Positions 1 through 7,775 of a DNA stretch of 26,763 nt are shown one piece after another. A program made the translations under genes and the position numbers. Within the stretch, counting starts at the first letter, position 1, and each line of letters begins with the position of its first letter. Origin of the DNA: Mobilicoccus sp032100225 (GTDB lineage: Bacteria > Actinomycetota > Actinomycetes > Actinomycetales > Dermatophilaceae); NCBI GenBank assembly GCA_032100225.1, contig DAMDJY010000024.1, positions 1 to 26,763 on the forward strand, given 5' to 3'. The notes beneath the pieces were generated by a model. It had not been told where the DNA came from. It saw only the letters and a list, made by a program, of their open reading frames with translations, and made no database searches.

Positions 1-806
1 ATCGCGGCCGCGCGCTTGTGCCGCCGGAGGGCGTCTCGCAGGGCCCGCGGGTGGGCCCCTGAGATCCGGCTGGCCTCGAGGCACGCCACGATGACGAGGC
101 CGAGGAGTGCCGCGCGGCTCTCCGAGGCCAGGACGAGGGCGATGGCCACGACCGCACACGCGGCCGCGCCGTGGCGAACAGCCCGTGATCGGGTGTCTGC
201 TCGCCAGGCCAAGAGCGCGACCAGCATCGATAGGAGGACGATCCCGAAGTTGTTGGGGTTCTGGAACGTCGTGACGGCCACGGGCTCGGGGTAAGGAAAG
301 GGATTCTCCGGGGTGACCCACAAGTGTTGTCGGGTGGTGAGCTCCCACACGGCGATGGGGACGACCACGGCCAGGCCTGCCACCCATCCCCACCGAGCCC
401 AGCGGGGACCGGCATTCAGCCCGAGGAGGAGCACGGCGCAGCTCAGAACCGCACAGAATCCCAGCTGAGACGCCTCTCGCTGGGCGAGTGCTGCGTCGGG
501 TGCGACCTTCAGCGCATGGGGCATCCAGGCCCACAAGACGCCCCACACCACGACAAAACCCCAGGAGGTGACGGCACGCCATCGGCGGGTTCGGGACGCC
601 GCAATGATGCCGACGACGAGGAGCATCAGGTACACGGGCCACAACAATCCGGTGCATCGCAGCGGCCCGGCGATCAGCCCACCGGCCTGGATCATGGCGA
701 TGGTGGCGACCAGGAGCACGCCGGAGAGCGAGTGTAGGAGAGGCGCCCGTCGGACTGGGGCGCGCTCCGATGGCACACGCGTCTCGACAGTCGACTTGGC
801 TCCCAC
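1..806 (-). CDS. O-antigen ligase / Wzy-like polymerase, partial
   Basis: This frame runs open off the left edge, so only about 268 N-terminal residues are visible and the stop is outside. It is a polytopic membrane protein: roughly eight hydrophobic segments, near residues 25-45, 54-70, 82-95, 117-130, 139-154, 187-201, 213-227 and 231-243. After the fifth segment comes an extracytoplasmic stretch with WELTTRQHLW followed by TTFQNPNNFG, the arrangement seen in O-antigen ligase/polymerase (Wzy_C) proteins just before the next membrane helix. Such proteins join lipid-linked glycan units outside the membrane. The GTG at 806 is chosen because it lies shortly before the first helix; a GTG at 899 is in frame with no stop between, and neither has a good ribosome binding site. 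It is divergent from the glycosyltransferase at 949. Family is fairly sure; polymerase versus ligase is not decided. Confidence 0.75.
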   Translation of the reverse strand, partial: MGAKSTVETRVPSERAPVRRAPLLHSLSGVLLVATIAMIQAGGLIAGPLRCTGLLWPVYLMLLVVGIIAASRTRRWRAVTSWGFVVVWGVLWAWMPHALKVAPDAALAQREASQLGFCAVLSCAVLLLGLNAGPRWARWGWVAGLAVVVPIAVWELTTRQHLWVTPENPFPYPEPVAVTTFQNPNNFGIVLLSMLVALLAWRADTRSRAVRHGAAACAVVAIALVLASESRAALLGLVIVACLEASRISGAHPRALRDALRRHKRAAA

Positions 807-935
807 TCGTCCGATGTTAGGTGCGAACGGGCCTGCCGCGGTGGGCGCCTCGCCGCGTGGGACTGCGGCGTCCGGTTCGGCCGGAGGAGACCAAAACACG
901 GTCGGATTCTGACGAGTACGTAAGAGTCGGCGCTC

Positions 936-941
936 TAGGAT
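936..941 (+). promoter_or_regulatory. -10 element (TAGGAT) of a probable leaderless promoter
   Basis: TAGGAT matches the actinobacterial -10 pattern TAnnnT and ends 7 bases before the GTG at 949, which is where transcription would be expected to start. The only purine-rich stretch upstream of the start (AGGATCAGG) overlaps the -10 itself. No convincing -35 hexamer was found. Leaderless initiation is inferred. Confidence 0.5.
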
Positions 942-948
942 CAGGCGT

Positions 949-3534
949 GTGACTCATGTCCTGATGATGGTCGGCAACACGATCGCCCACGACACCCGCG
1001 TGCTCAAGTCCGCTCTGGCGATGGCCGACGGTGGTGCCCAAGTCACGCTGCTGGGTGCGTCGCCCACCAAGTACCGGCAGGACACGTGGCTGCGTGATGT
1101 GCGCGTCATCCGCGTGCCGGTCACGTACCGGCTGCGCGACCAGCGGCGGCGAGACTTGGCCAAGCGCACCAAGCGTCGCCTCGACTTCGGTCTGCACCCG
1201 GATGCGCAGCGGCTCGTCGAGCTCGAAGCCGCCCAGCGCGTGCGAGAGCGGAATGACCTCGGCGGGCGCGACCGCGAGTTGCGTGCGCGGCTGTCGCTGC
1301 TGCGGCGCAAGGTGACCCGGGCCTGCGGAGAACTCGACGCCCGCATCGCGGAGTTGGAGACCGGTCTCATCGAATCGGCCAACGAGTGGTGGAACGAGCA
1401 GACCGTGGCCGCCTCGTGGCGCCGGGACCTGCCCGAGGTCGACGACCTCGACATGGCGTTCACCCCGATCATCGACAAGGTCGACTGGGACATCCTGCAC
1501 GCCCACGACATCCACCACGTCGGCACCGCAGCCCGCGCCGTGGCCCGCCGCCGCGCCGCCGGTCGCAGCGGCTACTGGATCTACGACGCGCACGAATACG
1601 TCGCCGGTCTGCCCATCTACCCGCCGCGCACCAAGCGGCTCATCGCGGCATGGCTCGACCTGGAGAAGGAGTTCATCCACGACGCCGACGCCGTCATCAC
1701 GGTCACCGCGCCGCTCGCGGATCAGCTGCGCACCCAGTTCGACCTACCGAAGACGCCTGCCGTCGTGATGAACGCGCCGGTGTTCTCCGAGGAGATCGAC
1801 ACCAGCGGACGCACGATCCGCGAGGCCTGCGCGCTGCGCGCCGACACCCCGCTCGTCGTCTACAGCGGCGGCGTCACCCGCGCCCGCGGCGTCCACACCG
1901 TCGTCGAGGCGCTGCCGTCCCTGCCTGGCGTGCACCTCGCGATCGTGTGTGTGCCGCACACCAAGACGATGCCCGTGGGCCAGCTCATCGAGCTTGCGGA
2001 GTCTCTCGGCGTGCGTGACCGCTTGCACCTGCTCGACCCGGTGGCGCCCAACGAGGTGTCGTCGTTCCTCTCCAGCGCCGACGTGGGCGTGCACCCGATG
2101 GTCCACTTCGGCAGCCACGAATTCGCGCTGCCCAACAAGCTGTTCGAGTACCTGCACGCCGGGCTGCCCCTGGCCGTGAGCGACTGCCGTGCGTTGTCGG
2201 AGTTCGTCTCCACCAACAACGTCGGCTCCGTGTTCATCGCCGAGGACCCCGACTCCTGCGCCGCGGCCCTCAAGGACGCCCTGAGCCGCCGCGAGCAGCT
2301 CCACCGCCGCATCGTCGAGGACGACGCGCTGCTCGAGCCGTACTCGTGGGAGCACCAGGCCGCGCGCCTGCGGGAGTTGTACCGCGAGATCCTCGGCCCC
2401 GACGCGCTCCCCAAGGAGCCGTCCGCCGAGACCTCGCTCGCCGACGTCTCCGAGGAGTTCGTCACCCGCGACGACCGCCCGGCCGTCATCGGCATTGGCG
2501 CGACCAACGCCGCAGGCCAGGGTTGGGCCTGGGGCAAGTCGCTCGAACGTCACGTGCCCGGCACGAAGAGCTACGTGCTGCGCGTCGACCGCGGCGGACC
2601 CTTCGACTTTGCCGCCGACGAGGTCGTGCCGTTCAGCGTCTACCGCGAGAACCAGCGCTGGTCGGCCGGCCTGCGCGACCGGATCTACGCCGACTGGACC
2701 CACGCCCTCATCGAGACCGGCCGCTCCCTCATGGGCACGCGCTACGGCCGCGACTTCGCCGGCGACGCCGACTCGATGCTCGCGATCGGTGTGCGCGTCG
2801 GGCTGGTGTTCCACGGCTCCGAGATCCGCAACCCCGAGGCCAACGCCCGTCGCAGCCGGTTCTCGCCGTACCAGGACCCGACCGATGAGCTGACCTACCG
2901 GCTGCAGACCGAATACGCCCAGCTCATGCCCAAGGTCGAGGCGTTCATCGCCGCCGACAAGGGCCCCGTGTTCGTCTCCACCCCCGATCTGCTCGACGAC
3001 GTCCCCGGCTCCATCTGGCTGCCGCTTGCCGTCGAACGCAGCGTGTGGGACCACGAACCCACGGCCTTCGACCGCGACGTGCCGGTCGTGCTGCACGTGC
3101 CCAGCCGCTCCTCCATCAAGGGCAGCGAGGCCGCCGACACCGTGGGCCGCCTCCTGGAGGAGGAAGGCCTGATCGAGTACCGCCGCCTCGAGAACGTGCC
3201 GCAGCACGACATGCCGGCGCATGTGAAGGACGCGGACATCGTGCTCGACCAGTTCGCCATCGGGATGCACGGAGTCGCCGCCGTCGAGGCCATGATGGCC
3301 GGCCGCATCGCGCTCGCGCACGTCACCGACGACGTCCGCTCCCGCCTGCCGGAGTGCCCGGTCATCGAGGCCGACCCCGAGACGCTGGAATCTGTGCTGC
3401 GGGAGCTTCTTGCCGACCGTGAACGTGGCCGCGCCGCCGCCCGCGCCGGTCAGGCCTACGCTCGCGAGCTCCACGACGGCACCCGCTCCGCCGCCGTCCT
3501 CGCCGAACACCTGCTGATCACGCCGTCGGCCTGA
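949..3534 (+). CDS. Two-domain glycosyltransferase (GT4 plus second GT-B-like domain)
   Basis: 861 residues. Residues 1-480 look like a GT4-type retaining glycosyltransferase of GT-B fold: the N-terminal segment has VGNTIAHDTRVLKSA, then ILHAHD and YDAHEYVAG. The donor domain starts at VYSGGVTRARG (about 306) and carries ALPNKLFEYLHAGLP near 393-407, the usual nucleotide-sugar-binding region. Residues about 65-145 are an unusually charged Arg/Glu-rich insertion, probably coiled coil. Residues about 510-861 are a second, more divergent GT-B-like unit (VIGIGATNAAGQGW, FHGSEIRNPEA, LHVPSRSSIKGSEA, GVAAVEAMMAG). It presumably adds one or two sugars to the lipid-linked repeat unit at the cytoplasmic face. 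The start is GTG at 949, with a TAGGAT -10 box just upstream. It is a single gene, divergent from the membrane protein to its left. Sugar specificity cannot be read from sequence. Confidence 0.8.
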   Translation: MTHVLMMVGNTIAHDTRVLKSALAMADGGAQVTLLGASPTKYRQDTWLRDVRVIRVPVTYRLRDQRRRDLAKRTKRRLDFGLHPDAQRLVELEAAQRVRERNDLGGRDRELRARLSLLRRKVTRACGELDARIAELETGLIESANEWWNEQTVAASWRRDLPEVDDLDMAFTPIIDKVDWDILHAHDIHHVGTAARAVARRRAAGRSGYWIYDAHEYVAGLPIYPPRTKRLIAAWLDLEKEFIHDADAVITVTAPLADQLRTQFDLPKTPAVVMNAPVFSEEIDTSGRTIREACALRADTPLVVYSGGVTRARGVHTVVEALPSLPGVHLAIVCVPHTKTMPVGQLIELAESLGVRDRLHLLDPVAPNEVSSFLSSADVGVHPMVHFGSHEFALPNKLFEYLHAGLPLAVSDCRALSEFVSTNNVGSVFIAEDPDSCAAALKDALSRREQLHRRIVEDDALLEPYSWEHQAARLRELYREILGPDALPKEPSAETSLADVSEEFVTRDDRPAVIGIGATNAAGQGWAWGKSLERHVPGTKSYVLRVDRGGPFDFAADEVVPFSVYRENQRWSAGLRDRIYADWTHALIETGRSLMGTRYGRDFAGDADSMLAIGVRVGLVFHGSEIRNPEANARRSRFSPYQDPTDELTYRLQTEYAQLMPKVEAFIAADKGPVFVSTPDLLDDVPGSIWLPLAVERSVWDHEPTAFDRDVPVVLHVPSRSSIKGSEAADTVGRLLEEEGLIEYRRLENVPQHDMPAHVKDADIVLDQFAIGMHGVAAVEAMMAGRIALAHVTDDVRSRLPECPVIEADPETLESVLRELLADRERGRAAARAGQAYARELHDGTRSAAVLAEHLLITPSA

Positions 3535-3548
3535 CGGTCACTGCACAG

Positions 3549-3581
3549 ACGAACAGGCGGGCCGGTCCTCCGCCTGTTCGT
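3549..3581. terminator. Bidirectional hairpin terminator
   Basis: A perfect 12-bp inverted repeat (arms 3549-3560 and 3570-3581, loop of 9) lies between the convergent genes ending at 3534 and 3601. There is no clear T tract, as is common in high-GC actinomycetes. It is well placed to stop transcription from both sides. Confidence 0.7.
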
Positions 3582-3600
3582 TCGTCGTGACGCGGGTGAC

Positions 3601-4281
3601 CTACGCGCTTGTTCCAGCGCCCTTGTCGCTCGCACGCTGAGCGTGGTGAGCTCGGACGATGCGGACGGCCGCGTTCATGTCCACGGGCACAGCGGGGCCG
3701 GGAACGCGCTTGGCGAGGACCCACGCCGCCTTGCGGGAGCGGACGTCGAAGGGGACGACGAGGTCGGCCCAGGCGGCAAGCTCCGCAGCCTGGTTCGAAT
3801 GCGCCACGGCGAGAGCGAAATCGGTAGCCACACCGTCGGACGTCACGCCGGCCCGCTCACGGACCTTGGCACCGAGCGTCGTCGAACCGCTGAGCAGGTT
3901 GACGGGATGTCCGCCCGGTCCGAGGATCTTGTCGGTGACCGGCGCGAGGCGCTTGGCCGCGGCGAGGTCGGCACCACGCAGGCGCACTGCCAGGGACGTC
4001 GCGAGACGACGCGGATCGGTGCGGGGGAGGTCGGCCGCCGACGAGCGATACCGTCCGGCCCGACGGCGGGGGAGCGTGACATTGGGCCGGGCCGGCTCGG
4101 GGCGGTTCCACTGCAGCGTCGGGCCGAAGACGAGCTGGTCCACGACGGGCAACGCCAGCTTGGGGTGATTCCACGAGATGAGCGCCAGTTCGTCGCCCTC
4201 TTCGAGTTCGAGCTGGGTGCGCCACAGGTCGACGGAGGCGACGTTGCGGCCCCGACCGGTATCGAGCAGAACGACCTTCAT
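3601..4281 (-). CDS. Hypothetical protein in polysaccharide locus
   Basis: 226 residues; I do not recognise the family. The N-terminus (MKVVLLDTGRGRNVASVDLW) begins with a hydrophobic beta strand and a glycine turn, as in Rossmann-like folds, and is followed by WRTQLELEEGDELALISW. The middle is Arg/Pro rich (residues about 70-100), and the C-terminal third contains LAAWADLVVPFDVRSRKAAW. There is no signal peptide or membrane helix, so it is probably cytoplasmic. Its ATG overlaps the stop of the upstream GT4 gene by 4 bp (ATGA), so the two are likely co-translated and it probably helps that transferase or is itself a divergent transferase-like domain. That role is inferred from context only. 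The gene ends at the hairpin at 3549-3581. Confidence 0.7.
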   Translation of the reverse strand: MKVVLLDTGRGRNVASVDLWRTQLELEEGDELALISWNHPKLALPVVDQLVFGPTLQWNRPEPARPNVTLPRRRAGRYRSSAADLPRTDPRRLATSLAVRLRGADLAAAKRLAPVTDKILGPGGHPVNLLSGSTTLGAKVRERAGVTSDGVATDFALAVAHSNQAAELAAWADLVVPFDVRSRKAAWVLAKRVPGPAVPVDMNAAVRIVRAHHAQRASDKGAGTSA

Positions 4282-5609
4282 GCGCGGACCTCCTCGGAGT
4301 CGCGGTCGACCATGTCTTTGAGAGCACTCACGCGCGGGCCCATCTGCAGGTCACGGGCGTACCGGCGGGCAAACTCGGCGCAGGCACGGCGGGTGGCCTC
4401 GTCGGCATGCAGGGCGGCGTCGGCCGCGGCGACGAGAGCGTCGGCGATCGTCTCCGGCTCCAGGTCGTCGACTCCGAACCACAGCGGATACTCACGCAGC
4501 ACGTCCGTCGCGGCATTGCGCGGGTCGTGCACCGACACGATGGGCAGGGCGCTCGCGGCGTACTCGAACACCTTGCCGCTGGTCACGTACAAGCCGGCAC
4601 CGAGGATGAGCAGGCACACGTCGAACGTGTCGTACGTGGCCCGCACCTGCGCCTTGGGCACCGGACCCTCGTAGCTGAGCCCGTGCGCGGCGTGGCTCTC
4701 GACCAGCCGCAGCAGCCCGGCATTGGGCGTGGAGTAGAACCCGAGGTATCCCCACAACTGGGCGCGGGCCCCGTCGAGGTCCCCGCCGCGGGAGCGGGCG
4801 AGCTCCCACCCGGCGGCGAACTCCTTCATCGGCACCTTGGCCGACGCCGTCCCGATGTACCCGAACGTCAGCGGCCGCTGCGAGGGCGTCGTGCGGGGGA
4901 GCGGCGCGAAATCGGGGTCGTAGCCGTTGGCGACCACGTGCATCCGAGACGCGACCTCGGCGTGCCGCTTCGCGTGCCACGCGCGGATCGGCTCGTTGAC
5001 GAACCACACCTCGCTGGCCCCGGCGAGCAGGCTCCGTTCGATCCGGTCCGCGCGACCACCCTCCTCGTGCAGCAGGTTGCCGTCGAACACGTTGAGCATC
5101 CACGCATCGCGATAGTCCATGACGAACGGCACGTCGTACCGCGCGTTGAGTACTGCCGCGGCGCAGAAGTCGACGTTGGGGTTGGCCGTCGCGACAGTCA
5201 GATCGACGGGGCGCCGAGCGTGGATCGCCAGCGCCGCCTCCTCGATGGGGTAGCGCCACGGCCCGTAGCCGGTCTCCGGAAAGCCCTTGGCGTCCAACCG
5301 CTTACGCCGATCACGCCACCAGCGCGGCGCCCACATGCGCAGCGCCGACCACGACCGCAGATCCGTGTCCATCGCGGGCCACTCGAACGGCACGCGCACG
5401 ACCTCGACACCCGGGGCGACCTGTTCCTCCAGCGAGGCGTCGACGCCGGTGTACTTCTCGAACGTCTCCCGATCCGCCGTGAGAACGGTGATGTCGAACC
5501 CCTGGCCGACGAACGCGTTCACCGTCGCGAGCGCCCGATACACCCCGCCTCCTCGCGAGGGCGGAAACCCCCAGGCCACGTAGAGGACATGCGGTTTCGT
5601 GGGCGCCAT
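4278..5609 (-). CDS. Glycosyltransferase family 4
   Basis: 443 residues, GT-B fold. The N-terminal acceptor domain starts with VLYVAWGFPPSRGGGVYRAL, the usual glycine-rich turn, and has FVMDYRDAW midway. The donor domain begins near LTFGYIGTASAKVPM and includes YVTSGKVFEYAASALPIVS, where the FEY glutamate is in the position that contacts the nucleotide sugar. It should transfer a hexose or amino sugar to an undecaprenyl-linked intermediate in the cytoplasm. The frame is open another 50 codons upstream, but the ATG at 5609 is preceded by a strong GGAGG at good spacing, while the extra stretch is Arg-rich and unlike the family. The 3' end overlaps the next gene by 4 bp. It is divergent from the acetyltransferase at 5824. 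Confidence 0.87.
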   Translation of the reverse strand: MAPTKPHVLYVAWGFPPSRGGGVYRALATVNAFVGQGFDITVLTADRETFEKYTGVDASLEEQVAPGVEVVRVPFEWPAMDTDLRSWSALRMWAPRWWRDRRKRLDAKGFPETGYGPWRYPIEEAALAIHARRPVDLTVATANPNVDFCAAAVLNARYDVPFVMDYRDAWMLNVFDGNLLHEEGGRADRIERSLLAGASEVWFVNEPIRAWHAKRHAEVASRMHVVANGYDPDFAPLPRTTPSQRPLTFGYIGTASAKVPMKEFAAGWELARSRGGDLDGARAQLWGYLGFYSTPNAGLLRLVESHAAHGLSYEGPVPKAQVRATYDTFDVCLLILGAGLYVTSGKVFEYAASALPIVSVHDPRNAATDVLREYPLWFGVDDLEPETIADALVAAADAALHADEATRRACAEFARRYARDLQMGPRVSALKDMVDRDSEEVRA

Positions 5610-5781
5610 GCGGGGCCTCCAGGTCGACGCGTGCGAACAGACCCCGCCACAGTATCGGGCCCGCCCGCCCCGCACCCCTGGGCGCGCCCGGACGCTCACC
5701 GCCGCGCCACCCGCGCACCACGACCGACGATTGCCCCGCGGCCACGCCCGGGCCCTCACCGTTGTCGGCCCCCACCGGTTC

Positions 5782-5787
5782 TAGGCT
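5782..5787 (+). promoter_or_regulatory. Possible -10 element (TAGGCT) for the acetyltransferase gene
   Basis: TAGGCT fits TAnnnT and lies about 36 bases before the GTG at 5824, leaving room for the CTAGGAGG ribosome binding site. A TTGTCG at 5762-5767 is too close (14-base spacing) for a normal -35. Weak call. Confidence 0.3.
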
Positions 5788-5823
5788 GGCCTCCGAGCAT
5801 CGACGATTGCCTAGGAGGCACCA

Positions 5824-6423
5824 GTGTCCGTCCGTATCCAGCCCAGCGCCGACGTGTCAGAGGACGCGACCATCGGCGAGGGCAGCAGCGTCTGGCACCT
5901 CGCGCAGGTGCGCGAGCAGGCCGTCCTCGGCGAGAACTGCATCATCGGTCGCGGCGCCTACGTCGGCACCGGCGTGACGATGGGCGACAACTGCAAGCTG
6001 CAGAACTACGCCCTCGTCTACGAGCCCGCCGTGCTCGAAGACGGTGTGTTCGTCGGCCCCGCCGTCGTGTTCACCAACGACCACTACCCCCGCTCCATCA
6101 GCCCCGACGGCTCCCTCAAGCGCGGCGACGACTGGGAGGCCGTGGGCGTCACCTGCAAGCAGGGATCCTCAATCGGCGCCCGCTCGGTCTGCGTCGCCCC
6201 CGTCACCATCGGCAAGTGGGCCCTCGTCGCCGCCGGATCCGTCGTCACCAAGGACGTCCCCGACCACGCCCTCGTCGCCGGTGTCCCCGCCCGCCGTATC
6301 CGCTGGGTCGGCCGCGCCGGTGTCCCCCTCGAACCCACCGGTGAGGCCGGACTCTTCCGCTGCCCCGAAACCGGCGAGACCTACCGCGAGCAGGACGAGC
6401 AGCTCACGCTCGTCGAAGGCTGA
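5824..6423 (+). CDS. WbpD/WlbB-like sugar N-acetyltransferase (hexapeptide repeat)
   Basis: 199 residues of left-handed beta-helix. Hexapeptide turns run from about residue 5 to 155, with the loop VFTNDHYPR at 83-91, whose Asn-Asp-His is characteristic of the WbpD/WlbB group (UDP-2-acetamido-3-amino-glucuronate 3-N-acetyltransferases, acetyl-CoA donor). The C-terminus ends with VAGVPARRIRWVGRAG and a short FRCPETGETY tail typical of the group. The GTG start at 5824 has a strong GGAGG 6 bases upstream. None of the usual partner genes (WbpA, WbpB, WbpE types) is in the window, so either they lie elsewhere or the enzyme acylates another amino sugar, either soluble or in the glycan. It is a single plus-strand gene, followed by a hairpin at 6442-6481. 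Confidence 0.82.
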   Translation: MSVRIQPSADVSEDATIGEGSSVWHLAQVREQAVLGENCIIGRGAYVGTGVTMGDNCKLQNYALVYEPAVLEDGVFVGPAVVFTNDHYPRSISPDGSLKRGDDWEAVGVTCKQGSSIGARSVCVAPVTIGKWALVAAGSVVTKDVPDHALVAGVPARRIRWVGRAGVPLEPTGEAGLFRCPETGETYREQDEQLTLVEG

Positions 6424-6441
6424 GCCCTCCGTACGACACAC

Positions 6442-6481
6442 ATCGACCCCGCTTCGGCCCACGGCCCGCAGCGGGGTCGAT
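6442..6481. terminator. Hairpin terminator after acetyltransferase gene
   Basis: An 11-bp perfect inverted repeat (arms 6442-6452 and 6471-6481) with an 18-base GC-rich loop starts 18 bases after the stop at 6423. It sits between convergent genes and is probably the plus-strand terminator. Confidence 0.65.
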
Positions 6482-6533
6482 CGCGTTTGGGGGCGTGGGC
6501 GTGCGGTGGCGTGCATGGGGCCGGGATCGGGCC

Positions 6534-6566
6534 CTCGCAGACGGGAAAGCGTTCTTAGTCTGCGAG
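6534..6566. terminator. Hairpin terminator after GT2 gene
   Basis: A 9-bp perfect inverted repeat (arms 6534-6542 and 6558-6566, loop 15) lies 20 bases beyond the stop of the minus-strand GT2 gene. It is the likely end of the wzz-wzy-GT2 transcript. Confidence 0.55.
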
Positions 6567-6585
6567 CACCCGACCCCGGCCCCGT

Positions 6586-7689
6586 TCAACAAGGAACACA
6601 GCCCGGCGAGGCGTCCAGTTGCGTCTTGGCCCGATCAGCGGGTGCGGGGGCGCGGGCAGAGGCGCGGGCGGGTGACTTCTTGAGCAGGTAGCCCTCGAAG
6701 AAGCCCAGGCCCCAGCCGTAGTGCATCGCCATGAACGCCAGGGGGAGGGCTTTCGGGTCCACGGTGTCGTCGGCGACACCACGAGCTTCGCCCGCGGCGA
6801 GGATGGCCTCGCGTCCTTGCCAGGCGTGGGCGCTCGCGGCGGCGACGCCGAGGGCGTACGGCGAATAGAGCACCGCTGCGGTGCGCGGGGCGCGAAGGCC
6901 GATCGCCGCCAATGCAGCAGTGCCCGCGACTGCTGCAGGTGCGGCGAGGTGGCGAGGGCGCACCGCGGACAGGCCGTTCTTGCGGACCATCCCGGCCTTA
7001 CCGCGGCCGTAGCGGCGGTACTGGTGAAAGAGGTCGGAGACGCTCTCGCGCACGTGCCAGTAGATGTGCATGTCGGGGTCGAACGCGATGCGGTGGCCCT
7101 TGGCGAGGATGCGGTGGTCGAAGTCGACGTCCTCGTTGACCAGGAGGTTCTCGTCCCAGCCGTCGACCTCACGCGCGACGGAGGCGCGGTAGACCCCGAA
7201 CGAGGCGTGATCGGTCTCCTGAAACTCGTCGCCGAAGTGGTTGATCGAATTGCCGACACCGAACGGACTCGACAGGGCCAACGCCACCGAGCGCCCGGCC
7301 GGCGTGGTGGCGACACCGTTGCGGATCCCGCCCACGGCCGCCAGCCCCGGGTCGCGACGCAGGTGGCCCAGCGCCCGGGCGATGTAGTCGGGGCTGACCG
7401 ACGCGTGGCCGTCGATGCGGGCGACGAATTCACCCCGGGCGTGCTGCAGCCCGACGTTCAGCGCTGCCGGGATGATCGCCTTGGGGTTGTCGAGCAGACG
7501 CACGCGAGGGTCACGCGCAGCGATCTCCTGCACGATCTCGGCCGTCCGGTCCTGCGAGGGGCCGTTGACGACCAACACCTCGACCTCCACGCCGTGCTCC
7601 GACTGCGCGAGAGCCGACGCCACGGCGCCCGCGACGCCCGCCTCCTCGTTGAGGACGGGCATCAAGACGCTCACGGCGGGGATCGTCAT
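6586..7689 (-). CDS. Glycosyltransferase family 2, ExoA-like
   Basis: 367 residues. The GT-A core opens with VSVLMPVLNEEAGVAGAV. The metal/nucleotide motif is RIDGHA at 91-96 (the DGHA form seen in succinoglycan ExoA), the acceptor-side NED is at 185-187, and QYRRYGRGK at 223-231 stands in for the QxxRW loop. After about residue 240 come hydrophobic Ala-rich stretches, probably membrane-associated, as in ExoA. An inverting transfer of a hexose to the lipid-linked repeat is expected. ATG at 7689 is chosen because the family motif starts within ten residues and a GAAGGAG lies 12 bases upstream; an ATG at 7740 is in frame but lacks a ribosome binding site. It is the last gene of the wzz-wzy-GT2 unit, 86 bp after the wzy stop. 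Confidence 0.86.
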   Translation of the reverse strand: MTIPAVSVLMPVLNEEAGVAGAVASALAQSEHGVEVEVLVVNGPSQDRTAEIVQEIAARDPRVRLLDNPKAIIPAALNVGLQHARGEFVARIDGHASVSPDYIARALGHLRRDPGLAAVGGIRNGVATTPAGRSVALALSSPFGVGNSINHFGDEFQETDHASFGVYRASVAREVDGWDENLLVNEDVDFDHRILAKGHRIAFDPDMHIYWHVRESVSDLFHQYRRYGRGKAGMVRKNGLSAVRPRHLAAPAAVAGTAALAAIGLRAPRTAAVLYSPYALGVAAASAHAWQGREAILAAGEARGVADDTVDPKALPLAFMAMHYGWGLGFFEGYLLKKSPARASARAPAPADRAKTQLDASPGCVPC

Positions 7690-7775
7690 GTGCTCGTCGC
7701 TCTCCTTCAGGGCTCGGGTACCGGTCGAATCGGTATCCATCTCTTGGATCGGCAGCTGGCGCAACCTCTGAAGCG

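Noticed and set aside
324..912. Plus-strand frames at 324-737 and 568-912
   Set aside because: They are antisense to the partial membrane protein gene on the minus strand, which has convincing transmembrane helices and the polymerase/ligase motif.
1744..3510. 588-codon open frame on the minus strand opposite the double glycosyltransferase
   Set aside because: It mirrors third-position GC bias of the plus-strand gene, has no family motif and is Val/Gly/Asp low-complexity; the plus-strand product has clear glycosyltransferase motifs.
4407..6344. 645-codon open frame on the plus strand across the GT4 and acetyltransferase genes
   Set aside because: It is an antisense shadow of the GT4 gene joined to an out-of-frame reading of the acetyltransferase; Arg/His/Pro-rich with no recognisable domain.
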